From the NCBI RefSeq assembly GCF_000423545.1, contig NZ_AUIE01000027.1:1-64000 (forward strand): DNA of 64,000 nucleotides, read 5' to 3'. A program made the translations under genes and the position numbers. The stretch is from Metapseudomonas resinovorans DSM 21078. Its GTDB lineage: Bacteria; Pseudomonadota; Gammaproteobacteria; Pseudomonadales; Pseudomonadaceae. The notes under the pieces were generated by a model. It was given only the letters and a program-made list of their open reading frames with translations. It did not search any database and was not told the DNA's origin. Of this stretch, positions 39,821-48,434 are shown piece by piece. Numbering within the stretch: the stretch's first letter is position 1; every line of letters starts with the position of its first letter.

Positions 39821-39860
39821 CGCCCCCACAGGGTTGGTACCTTGTGGGGGCGATTTTTTT
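39821..39860. terminator. Terminator after the GlcG-like gene
   Basis: Ten-base stem CGCCCCCACA / TGTGGGGGCG followed by ATTTTTTT, in the convergent gap with the TetR gene. A strong intrinsic terminator on the plus strand. Confidence 0.88.
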
Positions 39861-39881
39861 CAGGGGATTTTTGTCGGGGTA

Positions 39882-40511
39882 TCAGGCGCTCTTGGCCTGA
39901 ACCTTTTCCTCGACCTCACAACCCTTGATCACCAGACGGATGATGGTTTCCGCGGCGGCATCGTAGTCGGCATCGCTGAGGCTGGACTTGCCGGTAACGG
40001 TAGATATCTGCCAATCGAAGTCAGCGTAGGTCTGGGTTGCGGCCCAGATGCTGAACAGCAGGTGATGAGGGTCGATCTTGGCCATCAGGCCCTGGTCGAT
40101 CCAGCGCTGGATGCATTCGATGTTGTGCTTGGCCTGCAGGTTGAGCTGCTCGGTCTGTTCGGGCGAGAGGTGTGGTGCACCGTGCATGATCTCGCTGGCG
40201 AACACCTTGGAGGCGTAAGGAAGGTCGCGGGAGATGCGGATCTTCGAGCGAATGTAGGCGGTTAGCACCTCGAAGGGATGACCGGTCTGGTTGAACGGCG
40301 CTGACGCCTGCAAAAGCGGCTCGACGATGCTCTCGAGCACCTCGCGGTAGAGGTTCTCTTTCGACTTGAAGTAGTAATAGACGTTGGGCTTGGGCAGGCC
40401 AGCCTTGGCCACGATGTCGCTCGTCTTGGTGGCGGCGAACCCTTTGTCGGCGAATTCCTCGCTGGCCGCGCGCAGGATCAGGTCTCTGTTGCGCTCGCGA
40501 ATACTGCTCAC
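39882..40511 (-). CDS. TetR-family regulator, RutR-like
   Basis: A 209-residue TetR regulator. The HTH (about residues 15-60) contains KTSDIVAKAGLPKPNVYYYFKSKENLY, very like RutR, the E. coli pyrimidine and purine pathway regulator, and the C-terminal domain fits the same group. The GTG at 40511 is chosen because AGGAG lies five bases upstream and the family start VSSIRERNRDLIL follows; the frame continues upstream to 40673 without family similarity. A CTGTATACAA site lies at 40622-40631. The effector could be a pyrimidine or purine product. Confidence 0.85.
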   Translation of the reverse strand: MSSIRERNRDLILRAASEEFADKGFAATKTSDIVAKAGLPKPNVYYYFKSKENLYREVLESIVEPLLQASAPFNQTGHPFEVLTAYIRSKIRISRDLPYASKVFASEIMHGAPHLSPEQTEQLNLQAKHNIECIQRWIDQGLMAKIDPHHLLFSIWAATQTYADFDWQISTVTGKSSLSDADYDAAAETIIRLVIKGCEVEEKVQAKSA

Positions 40512-40621
40512 ATCGGCTCCTTTTTTGGCTCGCCCGGGCGCCAGGAAGGCCGGCCGGCGAGAGGTCGGGCATGTTATCACCCGCTTTGCGAGGCCCTCAA
40601 GCGAGACACTGGATGAATTTC

Positions 40622-40631
40622 CTGTATACAA
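40622..40631. promoter_or_regulatory. YTGTRYACAA operator between tetR and moaA
   Basis: CTGTATACAA between the divergent tetR and moaA starts, 82 bases before the moaA ATG. One of eight such sites in the window. Confidence 0.65.
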
Positions 40632-40712
40632 AATTACGGTCTTCTGTTTCCATTCGGCATCCGTCCATGTCACCGGAGTCCTGTCCGGTGTGTGTTGCGG
40701 CAGACTTCACCC

Positions 40713-41708
40713 ATGCAAGACAACCACTTGCTCGACCCCTTCGGGCGTCGAATTTCCTACCTGCGCCTCTCGGTCACTGACCGTTGCGACTTCCGTTGCA
40801 CCTATTGCATGAGCGAGGACATGGTCTTCGCTCCCCGCGCGCAGATCCTCAGCCTCGAAGAGCTCTATGCCGTCGCCGATGCGTTCATTGGCCTCGGGGT
40901 TTCGCGCATCCGCATCACCGGTGGTGAGCCGTTGGTACGCAAGGGCCTCACCTCGTTGTTGGCGCGTCTGGGCGCCCGTGAGGAACTGGAAGACCTGGCC
41001 ATCACCAGTAACGGTTCCCAGCTCGGGCACATGGCTGCTGACTTGCGCCGGGCTGGGGTCACTCGCCTGAATATCAGCCTCGACTCCCTGAAGCGCGAAC
41101 GCTTCGCCGCCTTCACCCGCCGTGACCGCCTGGAGCAGGTACTGGCTGGAATCGACGCGGCTCGAGCGGCTGGCTTTCGTCGCATCAAGCTCAATACTGT
41201 CGTGCAGAAAGGCCGTAACGACGATGAAGTCCAGGAACTGGTGGCCTTCGCTGTGGAACGCGGCCTGGACATCAGTTTCATCGAGGAAATGCCGCTGGGC
41301 AGCGTTTCCAGTCACGAGCGCAAGGTCACGCTGTGTACGTCGGACGATGTGCGCGAGCGGGTGGAGCAGCGCTTCCAGTTGCTGCCCAGCAGCTATCGCA
41401 CGGGCGGGCCGTCGCGCTACTACCAGGTGGTCGGCAGCGGCACCCAGGTCGGTTTCATTTCCCCCCATAGCCGCAACTTCTGCGGCGACTGCAACCGGGT
41501 GCGCGTCACCGCCGAAGGCAAGCTGGTGCTCTGCCTTGGCCACGAAGGCGCGCTGGACCTCAAGTCGCTGATCCGGCGGCATCCCGGTGACCGCGAGCGG
41601 CTGCGGGCGGCGCTGATCGAAGCGCTCAGGCTCAAGCCCGAGCGGCATTTCTTCGAAGCAGACCAGCAGGTGCAAGTGGTGCGCTTCATGAGCATGACCG
41701 GCGGCTGA
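40713..41708 (+). CDS. moaA: GTP 3',8-cyclase MoaA (molybdenum cofactor synthesis)
   Basis: A 331-residue radical-SAM enzyme for the first step of molybdenum cofactor synthesis. The N-terminal cluster cysteines are C25, C29 and C32 (CDFRCTYC). The C-terminal cluster is NFCGDCNRVRVTAEGKLVLC, and the family C-terminal GG is present (SMTGG). It stands apart from other moa genes here but beside a purine regulator. The adjacent xanthine dehydrogenase is a molybdenum enzyme, so a dedicated extra copy is plausible. The ATG at 40713 precedes the conserved DPFGRRISYLRLS; a GTG at 40692 would add seven residues. Confidence 0.92.
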   Translation: MQDNHLLDPFGRRISYLRLSVTDRCDFRCTYCMSEDMVFAPRAQILSLEELYAVADAFIGLGVSRIRITGGEPLVRKGLTSLLARLGAREELEDLAITSNGSQLGHMAADLRRAGVTRLNISLDSLKRERFAAFTRRDRLEQVLAGIDAARAAGFRRIKLNTVVQKGRNDDEVQELVAFAVERGLDISFIEEMPLGSVSSHERKVTLCTSDDVRERVEQRFQLLPSSYRTGGPSRYYQVVGSGTQVGFISPHSRNFCGDCNRVRVTAEGKLVLCLGHEGALDLKSLIRRHPGDRERLRAALIEALRLKPERHFFEADQQVQVVRFMSMTGG

Positions 41709-41867
41709 TCGAGTTCCCTGGATCAGCGCTGGCTGCGTGGCTTCAGCTCGCCGCAGGAAACCTGCTGTGTTCGATGAAGCGCCTTGCCATGGCGTCCCAG
41801 GGGCCTCGATTCCTTTCTGATCAGATCCTGATAACAAGAGCGCCCGCCAGGGCGAAGGAGAACACAC

Positions 41868-43226
41868 ATGGGCAAGACGCTACTGGTAAAGAACGCTGAC
41901 CTTCTGGTGACCATGGACGGCCAGCGCCGGGAGATCCGGCAGGGCGGGATGTTCATCGAGGACAATCGCATCGTTCAGGTCGGGCCAAGCAGTGAGCTGC
42001 CTCAGACCGCTGACGAAGTGCTGGATATGAAGGGCAAGGTCGTCATTCCTGGCCTGGTCAACACCCACCACCACATGTACCAGAGCCTGACGCGCGTGGT
42101 GCCAGCCGCCCAGGACGGCGAGCTGTTCAACTGGCTGACCAACCTCTATCCAATCTGGGCGCGGTTGACCCCAGAGATGATTGGCGTCTCGACCCAGACC
42201 GCCATGGCCGAGTTGATTCTTTCCGGCTGCACCACCTCCAGCGACCACCTCTACATCTACCCCAACGGCTGCAAGCTGGATGACAGCATTCACGCCGCCG
42301 GCGAGATCGGTATGCGCTTCCATGCCGCACGCGGCAGCATGAGCGTTGGCCGCAGCCAGGGCGGCCTGCCGCCGGATTCGGTGGTGGAGAAGGAAGCGGA
42401 CATCCTCAAGGAGTCCCAGCGCCTGATCGAGGACTACCACGATGCGTCCCATGGCTCGATGCTGCGGGTGGTGGTGGCGCCGTGCTCGCCCTTCTCGGTG
42501 AGCCGCGACCTGATGCGCGAAGCCGCTGTGCTGGCGCGTCAGTACGGCGTATCGCTGCACACCCACTTGGCCGAAAACGTCAACGACATCGCTTACAGCC
42601 GGGAAAAGTTCGGCATGACGCCGGCCGAATATGCCGAAGACCTGGGGTGGGTCGGCCACGACGTCTGGCACGCCCACTGCGTGCAACTCGACGAGCATGG
42701 CATCGAGCTTTTCGCCCGCACCGGCACGGGCGTTGCCCACTGCCCCTGCTCGAACATGCGCCTGGCCTCCGGCATCGCGCCGGTTCGCCGTATGCGCGAT
42801 GCCGGTGTGCCGGTCGGCCTGGGCGTGGACGGTTCGGCATCCAACGACGGTGCCACCATGATCGGTGAAGTGCGCCAGGCACTGCTGCTGCAACGGGTTG
42901 GTTTCGGCCCCGACGCGATGACCGCCCGCGAGGCGCTGGAAATTGCCACCCTGGGTGGCGCCAAGGTGCTCAATCGCGACGACATCGGCGCGCTTGCGCC
43001 GGGCATGGCGGCCGACTTCGTCGCCTTCGACCTCAACCATATCGCTTACGCCGGCGCCCTCCATGATCCGCTCGCGGCGTTGGTGTTCTGCACGCCGACC
43101 CAGGTTTCCACCAGCGTGATCAACGGCAAGGTCGTGGTACGCGACGGCCAACTGGTCACCGTCGACCTGCCGCGTGTACTGGAACGCCACAACCAACTGG
43201 CGCGGCAACTGGTACTGGGCGAGTAA
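41868..43226 (+). CDS. 8-oxoguanine deaminase
   Basis: A 452-residue amidohydrolase. Metal and catalytic motifs are PGLVNTHHHMYQSLTR (near residue 65), HTHLAEN (about 226-232), WHAHCVQL (about 265-272) and GLGVDGSASND (about 323-333). The YQSLTR and HTHLAENVNDIAYSR sequences match the 8-oxoguanine deaminase group (the P. aeruginosa PA0142 type), which turns 8-oxoguanine into urate and can also act on isocytosine. Urate then enters the pathway encoded in this window. Strong ribosome binding site (AAGGAGAA). Confidence 0.9.
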   Translation: MGKTLLVKNADLLVTMDGQRREIRQGGMFIEDNRIVQVGPSSELPQTADEVLDMKGKVVIPGLVNTHHHMYQSLTRVVPAAQDGELFNWLTNLYPIWARLTPEMIGVSTQTAMAELILSGCTTSSDHLYIYPNGCKLDDSIHAAGEIGMRFHAARGSMSVGRSQGGLPPDSVVEKEADILKESQRLIEDYHDASHGSMLRVVVAPCSPFSVSRDLMREAAVLARQYGVSLHTHLAENVNDIAYSREKFGMTPAEYAEDLGWVGHDVWHAHCVQLDEHGIELFARTGTGVAHCPCSNMRLASGIAPVRRMRDAGVPVGLGVDGSASNDGATMIGEVRQALLLQRVGFGPDAMTAREALEIATLGGAKVLNRDDIGALAPGMAADFVAFDLNHIAYAGALHDPLAALVFCTPTQVSTSVINGKVVVRDGQLVTVDLPRVLERHNQLARQLVLGE

Positions 43227-43300
43227 ATCGTCCTGATGGGGCGTGGCCGGGTGCCGCGCCCCTTTTCTGTTCGTGCCCACATGAGAACAAGGAGAAGGTC

Positions 43301-44119
43301 ATGAAACCTCAGGTTTTCGGCTGGCTGGCTGCCGGCCTGTTGTCCGCGAATGGCGCCTTGGCGCAGACCTACGTAATCGGTGTCGAAAAGCAGTCGTTCC
43401 AACCCCATTACTGGATCAGCGACCAGGGCGAGTACCAGGGCTTTGCCCGTGATGTGCTCGACTTGTTCGCGCGCGAAGCCGGGCTGGACATTCAGTACCA
43501 GGCCCTGCCGGTCAATCAGCTCACTCAGCACCTGCTCAATGGCAGCATCGACTTCAAGTACCCGGATAACGCCAAGTGGGCCGGTGACCTGAAGGGCAAC
43601 AAGGACATCGCCTACAGCCTGCCGGTGGTGCAGTACGTCGACGGTGTGCTTGTGCCGCCCAAGCGGCAGGGCAAGGGAATCGATCAGTTGGCGAGGCTGG
43701 CGGTGGTGGATGGCTGGACGCCCTGGACCTACCAGGACCGTATCGATGGCGGTCAGACCCAGGTGGTGCGCAGCGCCGATCTGGGCCAGATGATCAAGCA
43801 GGCAATGAAGCAGCAGGCAGACGGTGCCTACTACAACGTCGTGGTCGCCACCTACTACCTGGACAACATCCGTGCGCGCCCCGGTGCCCTGGTGTTCGAT
43901 CCGAACCTGCCCCACACCCGTGGAACCTTCAATCTCTCCAGCCTCAGGTATCCGGAGCTGATAGCGCGCTTCGATCGCTTCCTCGCTGAGCACCGGCAGG
44001 AAGTCGATGCGCTCAAGGCGCGCTACCAGGTGGAGTCCAACCTGGATTCAGAGTACCTCGGCATGGAGCAGTGGAAGATCGACTTCCTGAAACGCCAGAA
44101 AGAGAAGGATAACCCCTGA
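43301..44119 (+). CDS. Periplasmic solute-binding protein-like protein (SBP family 3)
   Basis: A 272-residue protein with a signal peptide (residues 1 to about 21, ANGALA) and the fold of extracellular solute-binding proteins (GEYQGFARDVLDLFAREAGLDI; then VPPKRQGKGIDQLARLAVVDGW). No permease or ATPase gene adjoins it, so it may not be part of an ABC transporter. It lies 74 bases after the deaminase gene, on the same strand, with AAGGAGAAGG before the ATG. Ligand unknown; a purine derivative is guessable from context only. Confidence 0.75.
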   Translation: MKPQVFGWLAAGLLSANGALAQTYVIGVEKQSFQPHYWISDQGEYQGFARDVLDLFAREAGLDIQYQALPVNQLTQHLLNGSIDFKYPDNAKWAGDLKGNKDIAYSLPVVQYVDGVLVPPKRQGKGIDQLARLAVVDGWTPWTYQDRIDGGQTQVVRSADLGQMIKQAMKQQADGAYYNVVVATYYLDNIRARPGALVFDPNLPHTRGTFNLSSLRYPELIARFDRFLAEHRQEVDALKARYQVESNLDSEYLGMEQWKIDFLKRQKEKDNP

Positions 44120-44187
44120 CTGCGATTGGCCTGGAAGTGCCGCAGCAGAGCGCTCGGAAGGCTGTTTGGTTATTCTGTTTGGCGGTT

Positions 44188-44250
44188 TTGTACACAATTC
44201 TGAAAGAAAGTGTTGTTTGTGACGTTCGCCGCGTGTATATAATTCGGAAA
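44188..44250 (+). promoter_or_regulatory. Operator and promoter ahead of the outer-membrane channel region
   Basis: TTGTACACAA (44188-44197) is the operator motif in its asymmetric form. Downstream are TTGTTT (44213-44218) and a perfect TATAAT (44238-44243), 19 bases apart, a plausible sigma-70 promoter. A related TGTATATA overlaps the -10. The operator is upstream of the -35, so it could be an activator site or a second repressor site. Confidence 0.55.
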
Positions 44251-44355
44251 ATCCTGACCGCAAGATCAGCTTTTTCTGATGAAGTAACTACATGGGGTGT
44301 TCATCGGCACCCGTGTAAGCCAACGACCGACAAGAACAATAGGCAGGCTTTACCC

Positions 44356-44676
44356 ATGAGTTCATCCGACATTTCCGGGGTTCGCTCCGACCTCAGTCAC
44401 CACCTGGAGGATCGCCCAGGGACGAGGTACTCCCGCTTCACAGCTTTCGGCCGACTATCTGCATACTTCTCCGGCATTGCCGCGTCGACGCTGATTGTTG
44501 GCGGCCTGCTCGGACCGCCCGGCCTCGTCCTTAAAGACGCAAGCGCACACGTACTCGAACCCCTGGCCTCGATGAGCGAAGTCCAGCGGAACGCCTTGGA
44601 CGCAGCCGAACAGCGCAACGCTGAAGACAGCCCGTCCAGCATCGCCCGCCACTCCAGCCTCGACCTGACCGGCTGA
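44356..44676 (+). CDS. Putative small membrane protein of unknown function
   Basis: An open frame of 107 codons from ATG 44356 (MSSSDISGVRSDLSHHLED) with one hydrophobic stretch (LSAYFSGIAASTLIVGGLLG, about residues 34-53) and an acidic tail (MSEVQRNALDAAEQRNAEDS). It starts about 106 bases after a good -10 box and lies in front of the Tsx-like gene. The ribosome binding site is weak (AGGCAGG) and I recognise no family. It could be a real small protein or a long leader. Confidence 0.4.
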   Translation: MSSSDISGVRSDLSHHLEDRPGTRYSRFTAFGRLSAYFSGIAASTLIVGGLLGPPGLVLKDASAHVLEPLASMSEVQRNALDAAEQRNAEDSPSSIARHSSLDLTG

Positions 44677-44799
44677 CACTCGGCGCGCGCAACCCCCTTC
44701 AATCCCGAACCTGCCTGCAGCCTGCCTTCATGCCCAGGGCGGTCTTTGGGTGGGCGCGGGGCGGAAAAACCTGAAACCCACTAAAACAAGGAAAAAACC

Positions 44800-45609
44800 A
44801 TGAAAGCCAAGTATCTGCCGCACTGCCTCGCCCTCACGACCGGATTGCTCGGTGGCGGCCAGGCGATCGCCGGTGACCTGCTGTTCTGGCAGAACAACAG
44901 CCTGAGCTACCTCTACGGCCAGAACTTCAAGATCAACCCGGAGATCCAGCAGACGGTGACCTTCGAGCACGCGGATGGCTGGAAGTACGGCGATAACTTC
45001 TTCTTCCTCGACAAGATCTTCTACAACGGTGACAAGGACGATCTCGTTGGTGACAACACCTATTACGGTGAATTCCAGCCGCGCCTGTCGCTGGGCAAGA
45101 TCTTCGACCAGAAGATCCAGTTCGGTCCGGTTACCGACGTACTGCTGGCCATGACCTACGAGTTCGGTGAAGGCGACGTCGAGTCCTACCTGATCGGCCC
45201 GGGCTTCGACCTGGCCATTCCTGGCTTCGACTTTTTCCAGGTCAACTTCTACAACCGCACTACCGATGGCAGCCGCCCGGGCGACAACGTCTGGCAGATC
45301 ACCCCGGTGTGGAGCTACACCATTCCGGTGGGCAATTCCGACATCCTGATCGATGGCTTCATGGACTGGGTGGTGGACAACGACGAAAACAGCCGCGGCA
45401 CCTACCACGCCAACCTGCACTTCAACCCGCAGGTGAAGTACGACCTGGGCAAGGCTATGGGCTGGGGTGAAAAGCAGCTCTACGTCGGTTTCGAATACGA
45501 CTACTGGAAGGACAAGTACGGTATCGACAACGACAGCTTCCTGGGTGACGTGATCCTCGATGGCACCGACCAGAACACCGCCAGCCTGCTGGTCAAGGCG
45601 CACTTCTGA
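44800..45609 (+). CDS. Tsx/OmpK-like outer-membrane nucleoside channel
   Basis: A 269-residue outer-membrane beta-barrel of the nucleoside-specific Tsx/OmpK family. It has a signal peptide (to about residue 25, QAIAG), the WQNNSLSYLYGQNF start and alternating aromatic strands ending with the terminal F (LLVKAHF). It lies in the purine block, so uptake of nucleosides or purines is likely. A Shine-Dalgarno (AAGGAAA) precedes the ATG. Transcription probably starts near 44250, which places it in the same regulon. Confidence 0.88.
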   Translation: MKAKYLPHCLALTTGLLGGGQAIAGDLLFWQNNSLSYLYGQNFKINPEIQQTVTFEHADGWKYGDNFFFLDKIFYNGDKDDLVGDNTYYGEFQPRLSLGKIFDQKIQFGPVTDVLLAMTYEFGEGDVESYLIGPGFDLAIPGFDFFQVNFYNRTTDGSRPGDNVWQITPVWSYTIPVGNSDILIDGFMDWVVDNDENSRGTYHANLHFNPQVKYDLGKAMGWGEKQLYVGFEYDYWKDKYGIDNDSFLGDVILDGTDQNTASLLVKAHF

Positions 45610-45847
45610 TCGCATTGCGTAACAAGACGAGGGGGACGGCGCGCGGCGCCGTCCGCCCGTTCAGGATGGGAGGGGAGCCATGGCTGTTTCTGTAGGGGCG
45701 AACTCATTCGCCAGGGGCCGCGCAGCGACCCCCAGCCTGGTATTGCACCGGAGGGCAGGCCGTTGGCCTGCTTGGCGAACAAATTCGTCCCTGCAACAGA
45801 TGAGGTCACTCCACCACAAACCGAGCGATTTTGCGGCGGGCCTTAAC
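45610..45847. repeat. REP-like sequence between the convergent channel genes
   Basis: TGTAGGGGCGAACTCATTCGCC (from 45692) and the reversed GGCGAACAAATTCGTCCCTGC (from 45774) flank about 60 bases. A typical REP pair. No gene seen. Confidence 0.7.
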
Positions 45848-46699
45848 TCAGAAGGTGAACTCCAGGTTCACCGTCGGCGTCGAGGTGCGGCTGCCACGGC
45901 CACCGTCGACACCGAACTTGTTGTGCCAGTACTCGTAGCCGACACCCAGCCACAGGTTCGGCTTGCGCTTTGCTCCGGGCATGGCAGCGACCATGAGCGA
46001 GGTGCGCATCAGGGTTTCCGGGGCGGTGTCCTTGTCGAAGTAATCCTCGCCCTTCTCACCGACGTAGTTGACGAACCCCTGGAACTTGGCGTCGTGCTCG
46101 CCGAGCTGGAAGGGCTTGAGCCACGTCAGGTTGACCATGTACGTGGCGTCGAAGGTGTGGTCCGGATGCTTGGCGTTGGGGATGCCCGAGTGGTTCTTCT
46201 CCCGGTAGTACATCAGGCTCAGGTCGAGCACGCCGGCACCGTTGAACTTGAGGGTAGGGCCGAACACCAGGGCGCGTTTCTTGGCCGAGGCCAGGTTGTT
46301 GTTGCGGTTGGCGTCGAAGCCGAAGGTGAAGGCGTAGTCCTTGATCAGGCCGGTCCCCAGCGGTTGGTCGAATACCCGTGAGGCAAACAGTTGATGGCGG
46401 TAGACCGCGTAGACCTCGCTGCCACCGTGGTCGGTGCCCTTGCGCGGGTCGCGACTGTCGGAGAGGAATACATCGAGGTTGAAGAAGTTGCTGCCGTACC
46501 GGTAGCCGTCGGCATGGGTAAAGCTGTAGGCCCGTTTCGCAAACTTGTTCGGGTTGTTCGGATTGGTGAACTGCTGGCCGTAGCGGAAGCCGACGCTGTT
46601 GTTCATCCACTCGAAGAACTTGCCGTCCTCCGCGGCGAAGCCGGTTGGGCCCGCGGCCATCAAGGCGGCGCCAAGCGCCAGACTGGTGTAACGACGCAT
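45848..46699 (-). CDS. Second Tsx/OmpK-like outer-membrane channel
   Basis: A 283-residue outer-membrane protein with a signal peptide (MRRYTSLALGAALMAAGPTGFAA) and the same family layout (WMNNSVGFRYGQQF; terminal F in VNLEFTF). It diverges clearly from the neighbouring plus-strand copy, so this is not a recent duplication. The ATG at 46699 follows AAGGAG. It probably transports purine-related solutes, possibly those handled by the NCS2 permease upstream on the same strand. Confidence 0.85.
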   Translation of the reverse strand: MRRYTSLALGAALMAAGPTGFAAEDGKFFEWMNNSVGFRYGQQFTNPNNPNKFAKRAYSFTHADGYRYGSNFFNLDVFLSDSRDPRKGTDHGGSEVYAVYRHQLFASRVFDQPLGTGLIKDYAFTFGFDANRNNNLASAKKRALVFGPTLKFNGAGVLDLSLMYYREKNHSGIPNAKHPDHTFDATYMVNLTWLKPFQLGEHDAKFQGFVNYVGEKGEDYFDKDTAPETLMRTSLMVAAMPGAKRKPNLWLGVGYEYWHNKFGVDGGRGSRTSTPTVNLEFTF

Positions 46700-46790
46700 T
46701 CGGGTACTCCTTCTTTTTGTTGTTGAGCTGAAAGCGGAAAAGCCTTCCCCTGAACGGCAGCGCGCGAGGGCGGCCGTCACCGGGTTCTGA

Positions 46791-46820
46791 GGTTAAAAGA
46801 GCCCGCCGGGTAGGCGGGCT
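46791..46820 (-). terminator. Terminator after the NCS2 permease
   Basis: On the minus strand AGCCCGCC / GGCGGGCT forms an eight-base stem followed by CTTTTAACC. It separates the permease from the downstream channel gene. Confidence 0.8.
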
Positions 46821-46872
46821 GTTGAAGTCCGGCTGTACCTCATGGGAACGGCCGGATGGGAGCAACTTCAGG

Positions 46873-48219
46873 TCAGTGGGCGACGTACTGCCGGCTGCGA
46901 CCCTTCTCCCCGAGAATGTTGAACAGCAGATTCAGGGTGAGGGCGCTGACGGTGGCCATGGCGATGCCGCTATGGGTGATGGGCTCCATCCAGTGGGGGA
47001 GCTGGGCGAAGAGTTCGGGGCGTACGACCGGCGCCATGCCCATGCCCATGCTCACGGCGACCAGCAACTGGTTGCGGCGATCGCCGATGTCGGCCTCGTG
47101 AAGGATCTTGATACCGGTGGCGGCCACCATGCCGAACATCGCCAGGCCCGCGCCACCCAGCACTGCTGGCGGGATCGAGGCCACCAGGAAGGCGGCCTTC
47201 GGGAGCAGGCTGAGGCCGATCAGGAAGGCGCCCGCAGCGACCGTCACGTAGCGGCTGCGCACGCCGGTCATCTGTACCAGGCCGATGTTCTGGGCGAAGG
47301 AGGAATGGGTGAAGGTGTTGAAGAAGCCGGCCAGGAAGGACGCGCCAGCGTCACACATCAGGCCGCGGCGCAGGGCGTTGGGGCAGACCTCGCGACCGGT
47401 GATCTTGCCCAGGGCCAGGAACATGCCGGTGGACTCGACGAAGATGATCACTACCACCAGGCACATCGACAACACGGAGGCCAGCTCGAACTTCGGCATG
47501 CCGAAGTGCATGGGTTCCACGATCTGGAACCAGGGCGTTTCGTCCAGGCCATCGAGGTTGACCATCCCGCAGGCGCCGGCCAGGGCGTAGCCCAGGGCCA
47601 TGCCGACCAGCACCGAGACATTCACCCAGAAGCCCTTGAGGAAGCGGTTCACCAACAGGATGGTGCCCAGTACCAGGGCCGCGATAGACAGGTATTCCAG
47701 CCCGCCAAACTGCGTGGCCGTGTTACCGCCGCCGGCCCAGTTGACTGCAACCGGGAAGAGCGTGAGGCCGATGGAGGTGATCACGGTGCCGGTCACCAGC
47801 GGCGGGAAGAAGCGCACGATGCGTGACATGAAGGGGGCCAGCAGCAAGCCGAAGAAGCCGGCGGCAATGGTGGCGCCGAAAATACCCTGGATGCCGACGC
47901 CGGGCATGCCGGCCATCACGACCATGCTGCCGACGGCGGCGAAACTGGCCCCCATCATCACCGGCATGCGGATGCCCACCGGGCCGATGCCGATGGATTG
48001 CACAATGGTGGCGATGCCGGCAACCAGCAGGTCGGCGTTGATCAGGAAGGCGATTTCTTCACGGGAAAGACCGGCGGCCTGGCCGACGATCAGGGGTACG
48101 GCAACGGCGCCGCCGTACATAAGCAGGACATGCTGGAAGCCGACAAGCAGCAATTGCATCAGGGGCAGGCGCTGGTCAGCGGGCGAAAGGGCGATCTCTC
48201 GCTCTGTCGGAGTGGTCAT
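46873..48219 (-). CDS. NCS2-family purine (xanthine/urate) permease
   Basis: A 448-residue membrane transporter of the nucleobase:cation symporter-2 family with about 14 helices. The FNTFTHSSFAQNIGLVQMTGVRSR segment (about residues 297-320) is the NCS2 motif, and the arrangement fits the urate/xanthine group rather than uracil permeases. The ATG at 48219 has GAGGTG upstream; a longer frame from 48261 is not supported. Next to membrane urate oxidase, urate uptake is the likely role. Confidence 0.9.
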   Translation of the reverse strand: MTTPTEREIALSPADQRLPLMQLLLVGFQHVLLMYGGAVAVPLIVGQAAGLSREEIAFLINADLLVAGIATIVQSIGIGPVGIRMPVMMGASFAAVGSMVVMAGMPGVGIQGIFGATIAAGFFGLLLAPFMSRIVRFFPPLVTGTVITSIGLTLFPVAVNWAGGGNTATQFGGLEYLSIAALVLGTILLVNRFLKGFWVNVSVLVGMALGYALAGACGMVNLDGLDETPWFQIVEPMHFGMPKFELASVLSMCLVVVIIFVESTGMFLALGKITGREVCPNALRRGLMCDAGASFLAGFFNTFTHSSFAQNIGLVQMTGVRSRYVTVAAGAFLIGLSLLPKAAFLVASIPPAVLGGAGLAMFGMVAATGIKILHEADIGDRRNQLLVAVSMGMGMAPVVRPELFAQLPHWMEPITHSGIAMATVSALTLNLLFNILGEKGRSRQYVAH

Positions 48220-48352
48220 GCAACACCTCGGGCGCTTTTGTTCTTGTAAGTCGCTTGGCAATGCCGCGCCTCGTGGGTGCGGCGTGCCGGGTATTCATGT
48301 TGCGGCCGGGTGGGTGACACCTGGCAGGGGTACTGCGGGTACTGCTGGAAGA

Positions 48353-48378
48353 AAAAAAGCCTGCCTGGGGCAGGCTTG
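48353..48378 (-). terminator. Terminator of the puuE-uraD-allA-puuD operon
   Basis: Nine-base stem AAGCCTGCC / GGCAGGCTT with a three-base loop, followed on the minus strand by a TTTTTTT run, between puuD and the permease. Confidence 0.88.
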
Positions 48379-48434
48379 AAGCGCGGGTGGTGCTTGGGGT
48401 CACCACCCGCCGTGGTCTTGCTTGCAGGGGGCGC

